Assembly (NCBI RefSeq): GCF_958295425.1
Contig: NC_081147.1
Location: forward strand, 1,881,690-1,945,689
DNA: 64,000 nt
DNA from: Solea solea
Taxonomy: Eukaryota; Chordata; Actinopteri; Pleuronectiformes; Soleidae
Direction: 5' to 3'
Position numbers and translations under genes: made by a program. Shown one piece after another: positions 55,601 through 58,330 of the stretch. Every line of letters starts with the position of its first letter. The stretch's first letter is position 1. The notes below the pieces were generated by a model. That model made no database searches. It saw only the letters and a program-made list of their open reading frames with translations, and had not been told where the DNA came from.

Positions 55601-56928
55601 CATTAAATATACGCGTATACAGTTTATGTATGGGCTTTTTAATGAAGACATTAATGAAGACAGATGCTGTAAAGTGGAATGTTGTGGTTGTTTTTTGTGG
55701 CCTGGACCAGAAAGCTGAAGTACCACAGAGACTTTAACAGACGTAACTTTCACTCTGTTCTACTGTAATGATAAATAATAGAGAGACATTACTTTGAAGG
55801 TTGAAATCCTACATTGTGATGCTTTAAGGCAGTAGTTTTATTTCTCTCGTCGTCTCTGGATATCTATGCACAAGAAAAAATCAGAAAATCAATTTTTCTG
55901 AATGAATGAAATTCTTTTTTTCCTGATTGAATTTTTACATGATTTTTCTCTTTCTGAAATTATTTTTTCCACAATTTACCAAATTAATGATATAATGTTT
56001 TTAATGAGATACTTTCTTTTTTTCTGAATTTATTTTCAGCTGTTTTTTATCTTCGATTTTTTTCTGCCAGTTTTTTTTATGAAATATAAAAAAAAAATTA
56101 TATTTATTATTTTTTATTATTTAATATTTTTTTCCTGAAATATGTTTTCCTGCATTTCGGCAGCAATTTTTTACAAATTCATTATGTGATTTTCTTTCCC
56201 TGAATGTCATGTTTTTTTCAAACAGTTTTAACAACTAAATGAAGTGATATTATTATTTTCGGACATCAATTGTAAAAATCAAATACCCACTGTGGGGACC
56301 CCTAGAGAGAGAAGCCAAATGAATGCCCAAAAAAAATTGTGATTATTCCTGAAAGAATTAGATTTTTTTTTTTTTTCAGAAAAAGTTTCAGAAACTTGAA
56401 AATCATCTGTTTTCTTCTTCAGAGCTCGAGTAGATGTGATCTTGTCCCAGTTGTTGAGTTAAATCCAGTTTTACTTTTCTTTAGTCCTGAGACATTTGCA
56501 GATTATCTGCTCTTTACTAACATCAGCATTATTGTTATTTTTGTTTGATGACTTTGTGGAAGAACATCAGGAAAAACATTCCGATCTGTTGTAAAGAAAA
56601 TGCAATTCATAAAAAAAGAGCAGATTTTTCTTTCTTCAACAGAATCCAATATTCTCGTGTCTGTAATCCTTTGACCTGGGCTTTGATTATTTGCAGCCTG
56701 TAGTGCAGACTCGCTGTGGCTTTCATCTCGTGCTCTCGTCTCAGACGTGTGCGTGTGATGTGTTTTCTCTGCAGAGCCGCGCTGCAGGTGTGCGGGACTC
56801 TTCCACGGCGCCCGCTGCGAGCTCGCCGACAACCCTTGTGCCTCGCAGCCGTGCGCCCACGGCAGGGTGTGCGTGCCCAAGGCTGAAGGTTACATGTGCA
56901 ACTGCTCTGTGGACAACGCTGATGCACG
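1..56928 (+). CDS. fat2: FAT2-like giant atypical cadherin, partial (22 exons, both ends missing)
   Basis: This entry is the whole gene model; its exons are listed separately. FAT cadherins are single-pass plasma-membrane proteins that act in cell-cell contact and planar polarity; FAT2 is linked to collective epithelial migration and cerebellar granule cells. The spliced frame is open for about 2832 residues against roughly 4300-4600 for whole FAT1-3 proteins. In order it gives a partial EC, 23 EC repeats with DxNDN, DRE and LDYE/LDFE motifs, a Cys-containing region, one laminin-G domain and two EGF domains. No signal peptide, transmembrane segment or cytoplasmic tail is present. I chose FAT2 because no EGF lies between the Cys region and LamG and two EGFs follow LamG; FAT1 and FAT3 have an EGF before LamG. 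Per-repeat similarity to FAT1 is strong by recall, so family membership is near certain and the paralogue less so. All splice sites are GT-AG and phases match throughout. Confidence 0.85.
46..596 (+). other. Intron A-B, 551 bp
   Basis: AT-rich. Holds one arm of a dispersed palindromic element (about 285-480), listed separately. No other structure seen. Confidence 0.85.
285..480 (+). repeat. Arm of dispersed foldback (MITE-like) family
   Basis: Shares the sequence aaaatcactgattttct with copies near 19.9, 29.7 and (diverged) 52.5 and 57.7 kb, with the same surrounding order (gatggaggcag, then caacaactcc, then ggtgtgggagag variants). Only the right arm is present here. Confidence 0.7.
597..908 (+). 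CDS. fat2: FAT exon B: end of EC11 and most of EC12
   Basis: The acceptor is cctcag at 591-596 and the donor gtgggc at 909; phase 0 at both ends. The 104 codons start with [11 protein letters not shown], pass the calcium linker DANDNRPKF that closes EC11, and enter EC12 (FHVKLPQQ, then [10 protein letters not shown]). A longer open frame exists, but translation past 908 leaves the cadherin pattern and the next exon resumes it exactly. Confidence 0.92.
909..2701 (+). other. Intron B-C, 1793 bp
   Basis: The main content is a 30-bp minisatellite (1478-2283). The flanks at 909-1477 and 2284-2701 show no recognisable element or gene. Confidence 0.85.
1478..2283 (+). repeat. Minisatellite, about 27 copies of a 30-bp unit
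   Basis: The unit is roughly agtagtataccagggaccagg plus gtccgtgcg; successive copies fall in register 30 bp apart, with point variants (gtccgtg, gtcagcg, gtccatg, gtccacg) and a few truncated units near 1640, 1750 and 2080. Because the unit is a multiple of three and lacks stops in several frames, it creates long open frames on both strands (up to 286 codons on the minus strand); these are artefacts of periodicity. Confidence 0.97.
2702..2909 (+). CDS. fat2: FAT exon C: end of EC12 and start of EC13
   Basis: The acceptor is ttttccag ending at 2701 and the donor gtacgg at 2910; phase 0 in, phase 1 out. The exon begins [13 protein letters not shown]. The EC12-EC13 linker is [16 protein letters not shown] instead of DxNDN, so calcium binding there should be weak. 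The matching FAT1 linker, as I recall it, is also a proline-rich IEWI stretch, which supports homology. EC13 follows as [20 protein letters not shown]. Confidence 0.93.
4437..4640. promoter_or_regulatory. Possible conserved non-coding element
   Basis: Non-repetitive stretch of balanced composition with a TAATTA homeodomain-type core (cagtaattaccgcc), a tgatgactca AP-1-like site and atggcaacg. It contrasts with the AT-rich, repeat-laden DNA around it. This is inference only; conservation cannot be tested here. Confidence 0.2.
5063..5115 (-). repeat. Fragment of the 47/48-kb inverted-repeat family
   Basis: Contains agttatttctgtatgttttt next to ggtctcaaact, both shared (in reverse orientation) with the element at 48655-48893. 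Only a short piece is recognisable. Confidence 0.4.
5240..5346 (-). mobile_element. tRNA-derived SINE fragment
   Basis: On the minus strand the sequence reads tggttcagtggtacagcgg (Pol III A-box-like) and about 30 nt later gggttcgatcc, a near-perfect B box. The spacing and order are those of a tRNA-like SINE head. The body is short or degraded. A functional tRNA is unlikely: the acceptor stems do not pair. Confidence 0.6.
6140..6300. mobile_element. Palindromic MITE-like element
   Basis: Contains inverted pairs: gctttcacacctg near 6209 against ctggtgtgaaagcgcc near 6282, and ttggtccacc around 6180 against inverted ggtggaccaaag near 6159. The element is non-coding. Confidence 0.45.
7547..7675. 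mobile_element. hAT-type terminal fragment (copy 1)
   Basis: Starts caatggttcccaaagactgg and continues gacccacaggtgggtcat. The same order occurs at 39992 (cagtggtttccaaagactgg, gacccacagatgg) and, inverted and shorter, at 10565-10635 (gggaaccactg). CAGTGGTTCCCAAA is typical of hAT transposon ends. Confidence 0.55.
8102..8133. repeat. (TG)n microsatellite
   Basis: About 16 TG dinucleotides with one interruption (ttt). Confidence 0.95.
8685..8748. repeat. (TA)n / (TTA)n microsatellite
   Basis: Alternating TA with single acat interruptions, followed by six TTA units. It produces a spurious open frame of repeated Tyr-Ile codons. Confidence 0.95.
8926..8940 (+). promoter_or_regulatory. CTCF-like motif
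   Basis: caccagggggcgctg matches the strong core of the vertebrate CTCF motif (CACCAGGGGGCGCT). The bases upstream of the core (aaaaa) are a poorer match. It may lie in an interspersed repeat. Confidence 0.4.
9345..9358 (+). promoter_or_regulatory. Second CTCF-like motif
   Basis: ccactagatggcac fits the CCASYAGRKGGCR core, in the same orientation as the motif at 8926 and about 420 bp away. Motif match only; no occupancy evidence. Confidence 0.35.
9713..9852 (+). CDS. fat2: FAT exon D: middle of EC13
   Basis: The acceptor is tttctcag ending at 9712 and the donor gtgagt at 9853. It enters in phase 1 and leaves in phase 0. It reads [20 protein letters not shown] and then [17 protein letters not shown], the second half of an EC repeat with an N-glycosylation sequon (NLT). 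An in-frame Met at 9640 is intronic. Confidence 0.93.
9853..10865 (+). other. Intron D-E, 1013 bp
   Basis: Very AT-rich with short ATA/TAA tracts around 9945-9970. Contains the inverted hAT-end fragment at 10565-10635. No gene seen. Confidence 0.85.
10565..10635 (-). mobile_element. hAT-type terminal fragment (copy 2, inverted)
   Basis: Ends ttcgggaaccactgttt and contains gggaacccaaac; reverse-complemented it resembles the copies at 7547 and 39992, which share the same stretch of conceptual minus-strand translation. Confidence 0.4.
10866..10928 (+). CDS. fat2: FAT exon E: EC13-EC14 linker, 21 codons
   Basis: This is a 63-bp exon, too short to appear as an ORF. The acceptor is cttcag ending at 10865 and the donor gtgaga at 10929, phase 0 both sides. 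It encodes [20 protein letters not shown] plus Glu. The linker DMNEHRP departs slightly from DxNDN; FAT1, by recall, has a similar DTNDHRP. Confidence 0.93.
10929..12590 (+). other. Intron E-F, 1662 bp
   Basis: The central part is a degenerate (TATGC)n-type array at 11460-12110. The rest is AT-rich with no recognised element. Confidence 0.85.
11460..12110. repeat. Degenerate pentanucleotide array (CTATG/CTATA)
   Basis: Repeated ctatgctatgctata blocks with variants (ctacac, ctatac) over about 650 bp. Larger blocks recur, for example cactacagcatgctttgcta at 11548 and 11714, showing internal duplication. Confidence 0.85.
12591..12803 (+). CDS. fat2: FAT exon F: EC14 body
   Basis: The acceptor is gtttttaag ending at 12590 and the donor gtaacg at 12804, phase 0 both sides, 71 codons. 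It starts [20 protein letters not shown] and includes [19 protein letters not shown], a standard EC repeat body. Confidence 0.94.
12804..13486 (+). other. Intron F-G, 683 bp
   Basis: AT-rich with poly-A and poly-T runs. No repeat family or gene recognised. Confidence 0.8.
13487..13697 (+). CDS. fat2: FAT exon G: end of EC14 and start of EC15
   Basis: The acceptor is ttcctcag ending at 13486 and the donor gtatac at 13698; phase 0 in, phase 1 out. It begins [12 protein letters not shown], passes the calcium linker DCNDHSPAF and starts EC15 ([23 protein letters not shown]). Confidence 0.94.
13698..14820 (+). other. Intron G-H, 1123 bp
   Basis: AT-rich, with a short CA tract near 13803. 14536-14740 looks like a dispersed fish repeat (listed). 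Otherwise nothing seen. Confidence 0.8.
14536..14740. repeat. Probable interspersed repeat
   Basis: Contains caatccaactttaattgtaa followed by aaagcaccgtaaaacgacc and agagtgctgtaaag, wording I recognise from abundant fish repeats. Family not assigned. Confidence 0.35.
14821..18488 (+). CDS. fat2: FAT giant internal exon H: end of EC15, EC16-EC26, start of EC27
   Basis: At 3668 bp this matches in kind the giant internal exon of FAT1/2/3 genes. The acceptor is ctcctgcag ending at 14820 and the donor gtgaga at 18489; phase 1 in, phase 0 out, 1222 complete codons, no stop. It holds the end of EC15, eleven full EC repeats and the first strand of EC27. EC starts include PVDEY, QRTQY, TAAVY, KQSTY, LNLPF, QTLLY, SKQLY, VTSQY, KQSLY, KASEY and VEPLY. 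Canonical DENDNAP, DVNDNPP, DVNDNAP and DINDNPP linkers alternate with degenerate ones ([42 protein letters not shown]). Several NxT/S sequons are present. Confidence 0.97.
18489..18934 (+). other. Intron H-I, 446 bp
   Basis: 18650-18810 resembles an interspersed repeat (gaagtagccttttggatggg, then cttcttcaagaacc), low confidence. Nothing else seen. Confidence 0.75.
18935..19331 (+). CDS. fat2: FAT exon I: EC27 body and start of EC28
   Basis: The acceptor is gacccacag ending at 18934 and the donor gtgtgt at 19332; phase 0 in, phase 1 out. It starts [20 protein letters not shown], includes [12 protein letters not shown] and the linker DENDNPPKF, and ends in EC28 at LVTCYIT. The upstream intron is only 446 bp. 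Confidence 0.95.
19548..20101. mobile_element. Foldback MITE-like element, near complete
   Basis: The left end ggttttagccatttaacaaa and the right end tttgttaaatggctaaaacc are inverted repeats of about 20-25 bp. Internally, the left arm (ccaaactccatagagaaaat, then agctcacaggga) is an inverted, diverged match of the right arm (attttctctatgggatttgg). It has no coding capacity. Related arms occur at 285, 29618, 52270 and 57228. Confidence 0.7.
22035..22420. repeat. Tetranucleotide array (GGTT/GGAT/GTAG)
   Basis: Interspersed ggttggttggatggaagat and taggtaggtagg blocks over about 390 bp, ending some 60 bp before the exon J acceptor. The minus strand is open across it and gives a false 207-codon frame of Pro-Thr-Asn-Leu repeats. 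Confidence 0.92.
22478..22677 (+). CDS. fat2: FAT exon J: rest of EC28
   Basis: The acceptor is cttcccgcag ending at 22477 and the donor gtgagc at 22678; phase 1 in, phase 0 out. It reads [18 protein letters not shown], then [18 protein letters not shown] and the linker [12 protein letters not shown] tetranucleotide array ends about 60 bp upstream of the acceptor. Confidence 0.94.
22678..23291 (+). other. Intron J-K, 614 bp
   Basis: AT-rich first half; no repeat or gene recognised. Confidence 0.8.
23292..23445 (+). CDS. fat2: FAT exon K: EC29, first half
   Basis: The acceptor is tgttccag ending at 23291 and the donor gtaaag at 23446; phase 0 in, phase 1 out. It encodes [34 protein letters not shown] and ends FHLDQRSG, the usual mid-repeat turn. 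Confidence 0.93.
23446..23860 (+). other. Intron K-L, 415 bp
   Basis: Unique-looking sequence of moderate GC. Nothing recognised. Confidence 0.8.
23861..24094 (+). CDS. fat2: FAT exon L: EC29, second half, and start of EC30
   Basis: The acceptor is tttgcttag ending at 23860 and the donor gtaaga at 24095; phase 1 at both ends. It reads [33 protein letters not shown], the linker DMNDNPPRF and then EC30 [12 protein letters not shown] to KDPDT. Confidence 0.94.
24374..25012. repeat. Diverged tandem duplication, offset about 410-445 bp
   Basis: cacggtttgctagc occurs near 24378 and 24818, each followed by ctaactaacc(c/t)tgtg. tttttatccgtggaca occurs near 24643 and 24997, each preceded by a cagtcctacacg/cagtcgtacacg block. 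The shrinking offset indicates later deletions. Confidence 0.7.
25560..26200. repeat. Degenerate AT-rich repeat (TTAATTAATG-type)
   Basis: Recurring attaattaa, ggttaataaatgc and cattaattact variants with low complexity. Unit length is not clear. Confidence 0.5.
26878..26904. repeat. (CA)n microsatellite
   Basis: About 13 CA units with one aa interruption. Confidence 0.9.
26925..27880. repeat. Tandem duplication array, about 2.5 copies
   Basis: gcagcagcttgtcttctttc starts at 26932 and again at about 27412; cctttaattgtcagttttcc near 27191 and 27639; a block with gtacctaaggtga near 27373 and 27721, then gcacctaaggtgaag near 27857. Blocks keep the same order, so the array arose by tandem duplication with losses. 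A lone piece recurs at 30421-30470. Confidence 0.85.
28046..28435 (+). CDS. fat2: FAT exon M: rest of EC30 and start of EC31
   Basis: The acceptor is cctctgcag ending at 28045 and the donor gtcagg at 28436; phase 1 at both ends. EC30 closes with [19 protein letters not shown] and the degenerate linker SLDDYQPIF in place of DxNDNPP. EC31 begins [20 protein letters not shown] and runs to FLLDPRTG. Confidence 0.94.
29618..29800 (+). repeat. Arm of dispersed foldback family
   Basis: gaccagcagctcctgtgtcc and aaaatcactgattttctcta match the element at 19548-20101, with gtctaacagtgagataaag as in the 57-kb copy. Confidence 0.65.
30897..30942. repeat. (TG)n(AG)n compound microsatellite
   Basis: About 13 TG units followed by about 9 AG units. 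Confidence 0.93.
31073..31097. repeat. (TG)n microsatellite
   Basis: About 12 TG units, followed directly by a short complementary cacacaca tract that could form a hairpin. Confidence 0.9.
31180..31570. repeat. Diverged tandem repeat, about 3 copies of 100-160 bp
   Basis: The blocks aaaccaggtcttaa, cctttaaagttgtgag and caaaaatgtcctca recur in the same order starting near 31191, 31311 and 31482, with acacacatacaagaacacac between copies. Confidence 0.75.
31593..31629. repeat. (TG)n microsatellite
   Basis: About 18 uninterrupted TG units; gives a run of Cys-Val in one open frame. Confidence 0.95.
32306..32517 (+). CDS. fat2: FAT exon N: rest of EC31 and first strand of EC32
   Basis: The acceptor is ttctctgcag ending at 32305 and the donor gtagag at 32518; phase 1 in, phase 0 out. 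It reads [19 protein letters not shown], the linker DVNDNAPVF and [17 protein letters not shown]. Confidence 0.94.
34121..34149. repeat. (CA)n microsatellite
   Basis: About 14 CA units with cg interruptions. Confidence 0.9.
34600..34970. repeat. Degenerate AGCTAA-rich repeat
   Basis: Recurring gctaactaa, aggttaaaacaaagct and ctagcata words; blocks near 34638 and 34786 (attgtcaggtt, then aaacaaagct) suggest a duplicated unit. Confidence 0.5.
35205..35342 (+). CDS. fat2: FAT exon O: EC32 middle
   Basis: The acceptor is tttgctccag ending at 35204 and the donor gtcagt at 35343; 46 codons, phase 0 both sides. It encodes [40 protein letters not shown]. Confidence 0.94.
35343..35661 (+). other. 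Intron O-P, 319 bp
   Basis: Short AT-rich intron; nothing recognised. Confidence 0.85.
35662..35805 (+). CDS. fat2: FAT exon P: end of EC32 and first strand of EC33
   Basis: The acceptor is cctctgcag ending at 35661 and the donor gtaacg at 35806; 48 codons, phase 0 both sides. It reads [20 protein letters not shown] and the linker DVNDNPPVF. Confidence 0.94.
35806..38246 (+). other. Intron P-Q, 2441 bp
   Basis: Mostly unique AT-rich DNA, with a degenerate tandem repeat at 37445-37990. No gene seen. Confidence 0.85.
37445..37990. repeat. Degenerate minisatellite, unit about 55-65 bp
   Basis: The block catctagctacggtagctgc followed by taatgtcaaacaccaatgac recurs about nine times with substitutions and deletions. 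The core agctacggtagct is nearly self-complementary. Confidence 0.85.
38247..38444 (+). CDS. fat2: FAT exon Q: EC33 body
   Basis: The acceptor is tttcctgcag ending at 38246 and the donor gtgatt at 38445; 66 codons, phase 0 both sides. It reads [37 protein letters not shown] and [11 protein letters not shown]. The LQLVVTD and KNGPPF/HNGPPF features recall FAT1 EC33. Confidence 0.94.
39190..39447 (+). mobile_element. tRNA-derived SINE, plus orientation, degraded
   Basis: Starts with an A-box-like gtagtggttagcactgttgc, then a body shared with the minus-strand copy at 63157-63535: aattggccgtaggtgtgaat, ctgtgatggactggcgacc, ccagggtgtgacccc and ccccgcgaccctc. The B box is damaged. Confidence 0.75.
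39992..40125. mobile_element. hAT-type terminal fragment (copy 3)
   Basis: cagtggtttccaaagactgg followed by gacccacagatggatcatgg; matches the copy at 7547-7675. Confidence 0.55.
40284..40884 (+). CDS. fat2: FAT exon R: end of EC33, EC34 and start of the membrane-proximal region
   Basis: The acceptor is ggatacag ending at 40283 and the donor gtaaaa at 40885; phase 0 in, phase 1 out, 200 codons. EC33 ends with the non-canonical [20 protein letters not shown] that all FAT1-3 proteins resemble. EC34 is degenerate ([18 protein letters not shown]) and followed by a non-cadherin segment, [20 protein letters not shown], of the kind FAT proteins carry between the last EC and the LamG/EGF region. Confidence 0.94.
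40987..41187 (+). CDS. fat2: FAT exon S: Cys-containing membrane-proximal region
   Basis: The acceptor is tgatgcag ending at 40986 and the donor gtatgt at 41188; phase 1 at both ends. It reads [20 protein letters not shown], then six cysteines including GAGCPPRGC and VCPCN. FAT1 has an equivalent segment followed by an EGF; here the next exon starts LamG at once, the main evidence for FAT2. Confidence 0.93.
41505..42040. mobile_element. hAT-like DNA transposon remnant
   Basis: The left edge cagggttcccactggtcctt is a typical hAT-family end. Near the right edge, ttctggtccttgaatttgag and gaaaagtcccttaa echo the internal left sequence. The inside carries a short relic open frame resembling a BED zinc finger. 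The right terminal repeat is incomplete. Confidence 0.6.
41786..41959 (+). pseudogene. Relic of hAT transposase BED zinc finger, 57 codons
   Basis: A 57-residue open frame starting [14 protein letters not shown] and containing [14 protein letters not shown] followed by DEDALRRC. The Cys-x2-Cys pair followed by a short hydrophobic turn and an ALRR helix resembles the BED finger (C-x2-C ... ALxSH) at the N-terminus of hAT transposases. The expected final histidines are missing and no catalytic domain follows, so it should be inactive. Identification is by pattern only. Confidence 0.45.
45067..45250 (+). mobile_element. Non-LTR retrotransposon (LINE) reverse-transcriptase fragment
   Basis: In frame it reads [20 protein letters not shown] and then [17 protein letters not shown] is the catalytic motif of non-LTR reverse transcriptases, and the surrounding residues resemble fish LINE ORF2 proteins. 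Only about 60 codons survive, 5' and 3' truncated; same orientation as the host gene. Confidence 0.85.
45250..45400 (-). mobile_element. tRNA-derived SINE fragment fused to the LINE fragment
   Basis: gaagccggagaaaaccggag, catatggggagaacattcaa and actccatgcagacaggccc match the 63157-63535 SINE in the same minus orientation. The end reads, on the minus strand, ggtgtattggttagctctct, the A-box region. Confidence 0.75.
45530..45605 (+). mobile_element. SINE tail fragment
   Basis: cccctgagcaaggcacccaa followed by tcccccattgctcccactgc is wording I recognise from abundant fish SINE tails. No tRNA-like head is visible. Confidence 0.45.
45645..45802 (+). CDS. fat2: FAT exon T: laminin-G domain, N-terminal third
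   Basis: The acceptor is ttgtttcag ending at 45644 and the donor gtattt at 45803; phase 1 in, phase 0 out. It begins [20 protein letters not shown], typical of the first LamG strand, followed by [19 protein letters not shown] and DWGILQ. A (CT)n tract starts 10 bp after the exon. Confidence 0.93.
45812..45832 (+). repeat. (CT)n tract 10 bp after the exon T donor
   Basis: About ten CT units close to a 5' splice site; pyrimidine tracts of this kind bind PTB-type splicing factors. Effect unknown. Confidence 0.9.
46849..46885. repeat. (TTTA)n microsatellite
   Basis: About nine TTTA/TTAC units. Confidence 0.9.
47055..47275 (+). repeat. Left copy of an inverted repeat pair
   Basis: gtctcaaacttgtggctcga, ttctttgtaatatattcatt and ggaattataaatcggtccac match, in reverse complement, the copy at 48655-48893. 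The edge (tctcaaacttgtggctcgagggcc) resembles hAT-type ends. Confidence 0.8.
48655..48893 (-). repeat. Right copy of the inverted repeat pair
   Basis: gtggaccgatttataattcc, atgaatatattacaaagaaa and tcgagccacaggtttgagac are the reverse complement of the left copy with point changes. About 1.4 kb separates the arms. Confidence 0.8.
49980..50900. repeat. Degenerate minisatellite, unit about 60-80 bp
   Basis: The block gttacagtaaaatacagtat followed by ttatacaggaaaatac recurs near 50090, 50308, 50435, 50517, 50578, 50650 and 50838 with variable spacers. A (TAA)n tract lies at about 50769-50792. Confidence 0.8.
52270..52630. mobile_element. Foldback MITE-like element
   Basis: The left arm (caccaaagtccatagagaaa, then cccctgaggacacaaac) and the right arm (caacaactcctgtgtgctgt, then attctctccatggagtttgg) are inverted relatives of each other and of the element at 19548. 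Confidence 0.6.
53151..53210. repeat. (TA)n-rich microsatellite
   Basis: Interrupted TATATC/TATATA tract. Confidence 0.85.
53650..53910. repeat. CTAT/GCTAG array upstream of exon U
   Basis: Repeated ctatctatctagctagct and tagctactatctat words. Closely related to the array on the other side of exon U at 54601-54975. Confidence 0.85.
53995..54066 (-). repeat. Fragment related to the 47/48-kb repeat ends
   Basis: ttgagggccacatgtgggcc followed by gagccgggagtttgggccc resembles, inverted, the end of the 47055 repeat (caaacttgtggctcgagggcc). Confidence 0.4.
54132..54588 (+). CDS. fat2: FAT exon U: rest of laminin-G and first half of EGF1
   Basis: The acceptor is gtcctcag ending at 54131 and the donor gtaaat at 54589; phase 0 in, phase 1 out, 152 codons. 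It has [33 protein letters not shown] and [19 protein letters not shown], the classic LamG ending with its two conserved cysteines, then EGF1 starting [24 protein letters not shown]-type arrays lie on both sides of the exon. Confidence 0.95.
54601..54975. repeat. CTAT/GCTAG array downstream of exon U
   Basis: ctgtctgtctgtctg, then atctatctatctgtct and gctagctact words for about 375 bp, starting only 12 bp after the donor site. Confidence 0.85.
55292..55310. repeat. (TG)n microsatellite
   Basis: About nine TG units followed by attcacatatatatatgtgtg. Confidence 0.85.
56775..56928 (+). CDS. fat2: FAT exon V: end of EGF1 and most of EGF2
   Basis: The acceptor is tctctgcag ending at 56774 and the donor gtacgc at 56929; phase 1 in, phase 2 out. 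EGF1 closes with [17 protein letters not shown]2 reads [20 protein letters not shown] and GYMCNC. The last EGF2 cysteine must lie in the next exon, which I do not find before 64000. Confidence 0.9.
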
Positions 56929-57227
56929 GTACGCACACACACACACTGTACACACTGTACACATGGTGTTCCTTTAACCACTGAGCCTCTTCGAAGAGAA
57001 AAACTATCCCTGAAAAGTAAAAAAATTAAACCCAAAAATGACTATTTGTATGATTAAATTTAAATCCATTCACTCACAGGTGTTTTATTAGCATTATCAA
57101 AAAACAACCCAAAAAAAATCAGTTTCTGCTCAAAAACTGCAAATTATATTGAAAAAGTCTTGTTTTCAGAGAATCATGGCTGTTGCAAAAGGAGAAAGAA
57201 AATGATGACTTTATAACATCTGCCTTT

Positions 57228-57850
57228 GCAGGAGTCTATGATCTCTTAAAAATATGTTCATGTCTTTATCTCCCCTGTTAGACAGAGTTTTCCAACAAGA
57301 AAACTCTAGTTTCTAAACCGCTCGCTCTCCCTCACACCAAATCCCATAAAGAAAATCAGTGATTTTAGCTCTCGGGGACACAGGAGCTGCAGGTCTACTG
57401 CTGCCTCGTGTGGTCACTTTGTGTCACTGTAGACATGAACATGTTCTTAAGATATCGTAGACTTAAAGATGACGTAGATTGATTTGATTTGTTTTTTTGT
57501 TAAAGGGCTAGAATCGGTTTTTCCTTGTTTAAACCGCTCGCTCTCCCACACCAAATCCGATAGAGAAATTAGTGATTTTACATCACAGAACAGATGAGTT
57601 GTTAATCACACTTCTGCCTCCATCGGTAAATTCAAACAAATCGGTAAATTCAAAACAAATATTCTGGCTTTGAAATCCTTCGTTTGGATTAACTACAGTG
57701 ACACAAAGTGACCACACGAGGCAGCAGTAGACCAGCAGCTCCTGTGTCCCTGTGAGCTAAAAACGCTGATTTTCTCTATGGACTTTGGTGTAGGAGAGTG
57801 AGTCACTGAGATAAAGATATGAACATATGCCTTAAATGGTTAAAATCCCT
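57228..57850. mobile_element. Foldback MITE-like elements, two units nested or in tandem
   Basis: One inverted arm (caccaaatcccataaagaaa, then gctctcggggacacagg) spans 57290-57430. A second arm pair follows (caccaaatccgatagagaaa at 57560; gaccagcagctcctgtgtcc at 57731, then gattttctctatggactttg). The edge ttgttaaagggctagaatcgg recalls the 19548 end, and tgccttaaatggttaaaatcc closes the block. Confidence 0.65.
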
Positions 57851-57939
57851 CAAAGAAGCTGTGGCCCAAACTAAAGCTTTATAAGACATTAACCATCAAT
57901 CAGATCCTGATAAAGAGAGATTATAAATGAAACTCCAAC

Positions 57940-58330
57940 AAGGTGAAGGAACAACAAGTGCCTGCAATGCTCGAAGTAAACGCTCACAACCTGAAGAAGA
58001 ATGAACGCGGCCTTGGATTTGCATGTGTGTGCGATTTGACTGAGAATCAGCTGCTTTTATTCCACTCACAGTCAAAGCCAGGAGTCACGTTCAGAGGAGA
58101 TTACCAGGGCATTTGCATATTCATGCATTCATTAAGTCGGTGTCGCTTGCTCTTCATGAGCGTTAACTGCAGCCCGTGATCCGGGTGCAGTTTTCATTCA
58201 TTCACTCGACCGCTGATAAAATGGCCGTCAGCGACGTCGTACGAAGATGTTTTATCACGAGCGGCGGTGTTTGGATTATTATCCTCACGTGTCTGTCACT
58301 GTGTTCATTCTCGTTTAAATACACGTCCAC
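57940..58330. promoter_or_regulatory. Possible regulatory stretch with POU octamer
   Basis: Non-repetitive and flanked by repeats on both sides. It contains gggcatttgcatattcatgc (octamer ATTTGCAT at 58111-58118) and a nearby cattcattaag. Inference only. Confidence 0.2.

Larger units (their letters stand above)
54589..56774 (+). other. Intron U-V, 2186 bp
   Basis: Starts with a CTAT/GCTAG array, then a TG microsatellite (55292-55310) and a T/A homopolymer-rich segment (55900-56400). No gene seen. Confidence 0.85.

Noticed and set aside
1..56928. Possibility that the locus is a pseudogene or Dachsous/FAT4 instead
   Set aside because: All 21 junctions keep phase with GT-AG sites and no stop interrupts the frame. 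Dachsous lacks LamG/EGF and FAT4 has two LamG domains and a different exon layout.
56503..57035. Minus-strand frames of 125 and 142 codons over exon V
   Set aside because: Antisense shadows of the GC-rich EGF exon, with a CA microsatellite contributing.
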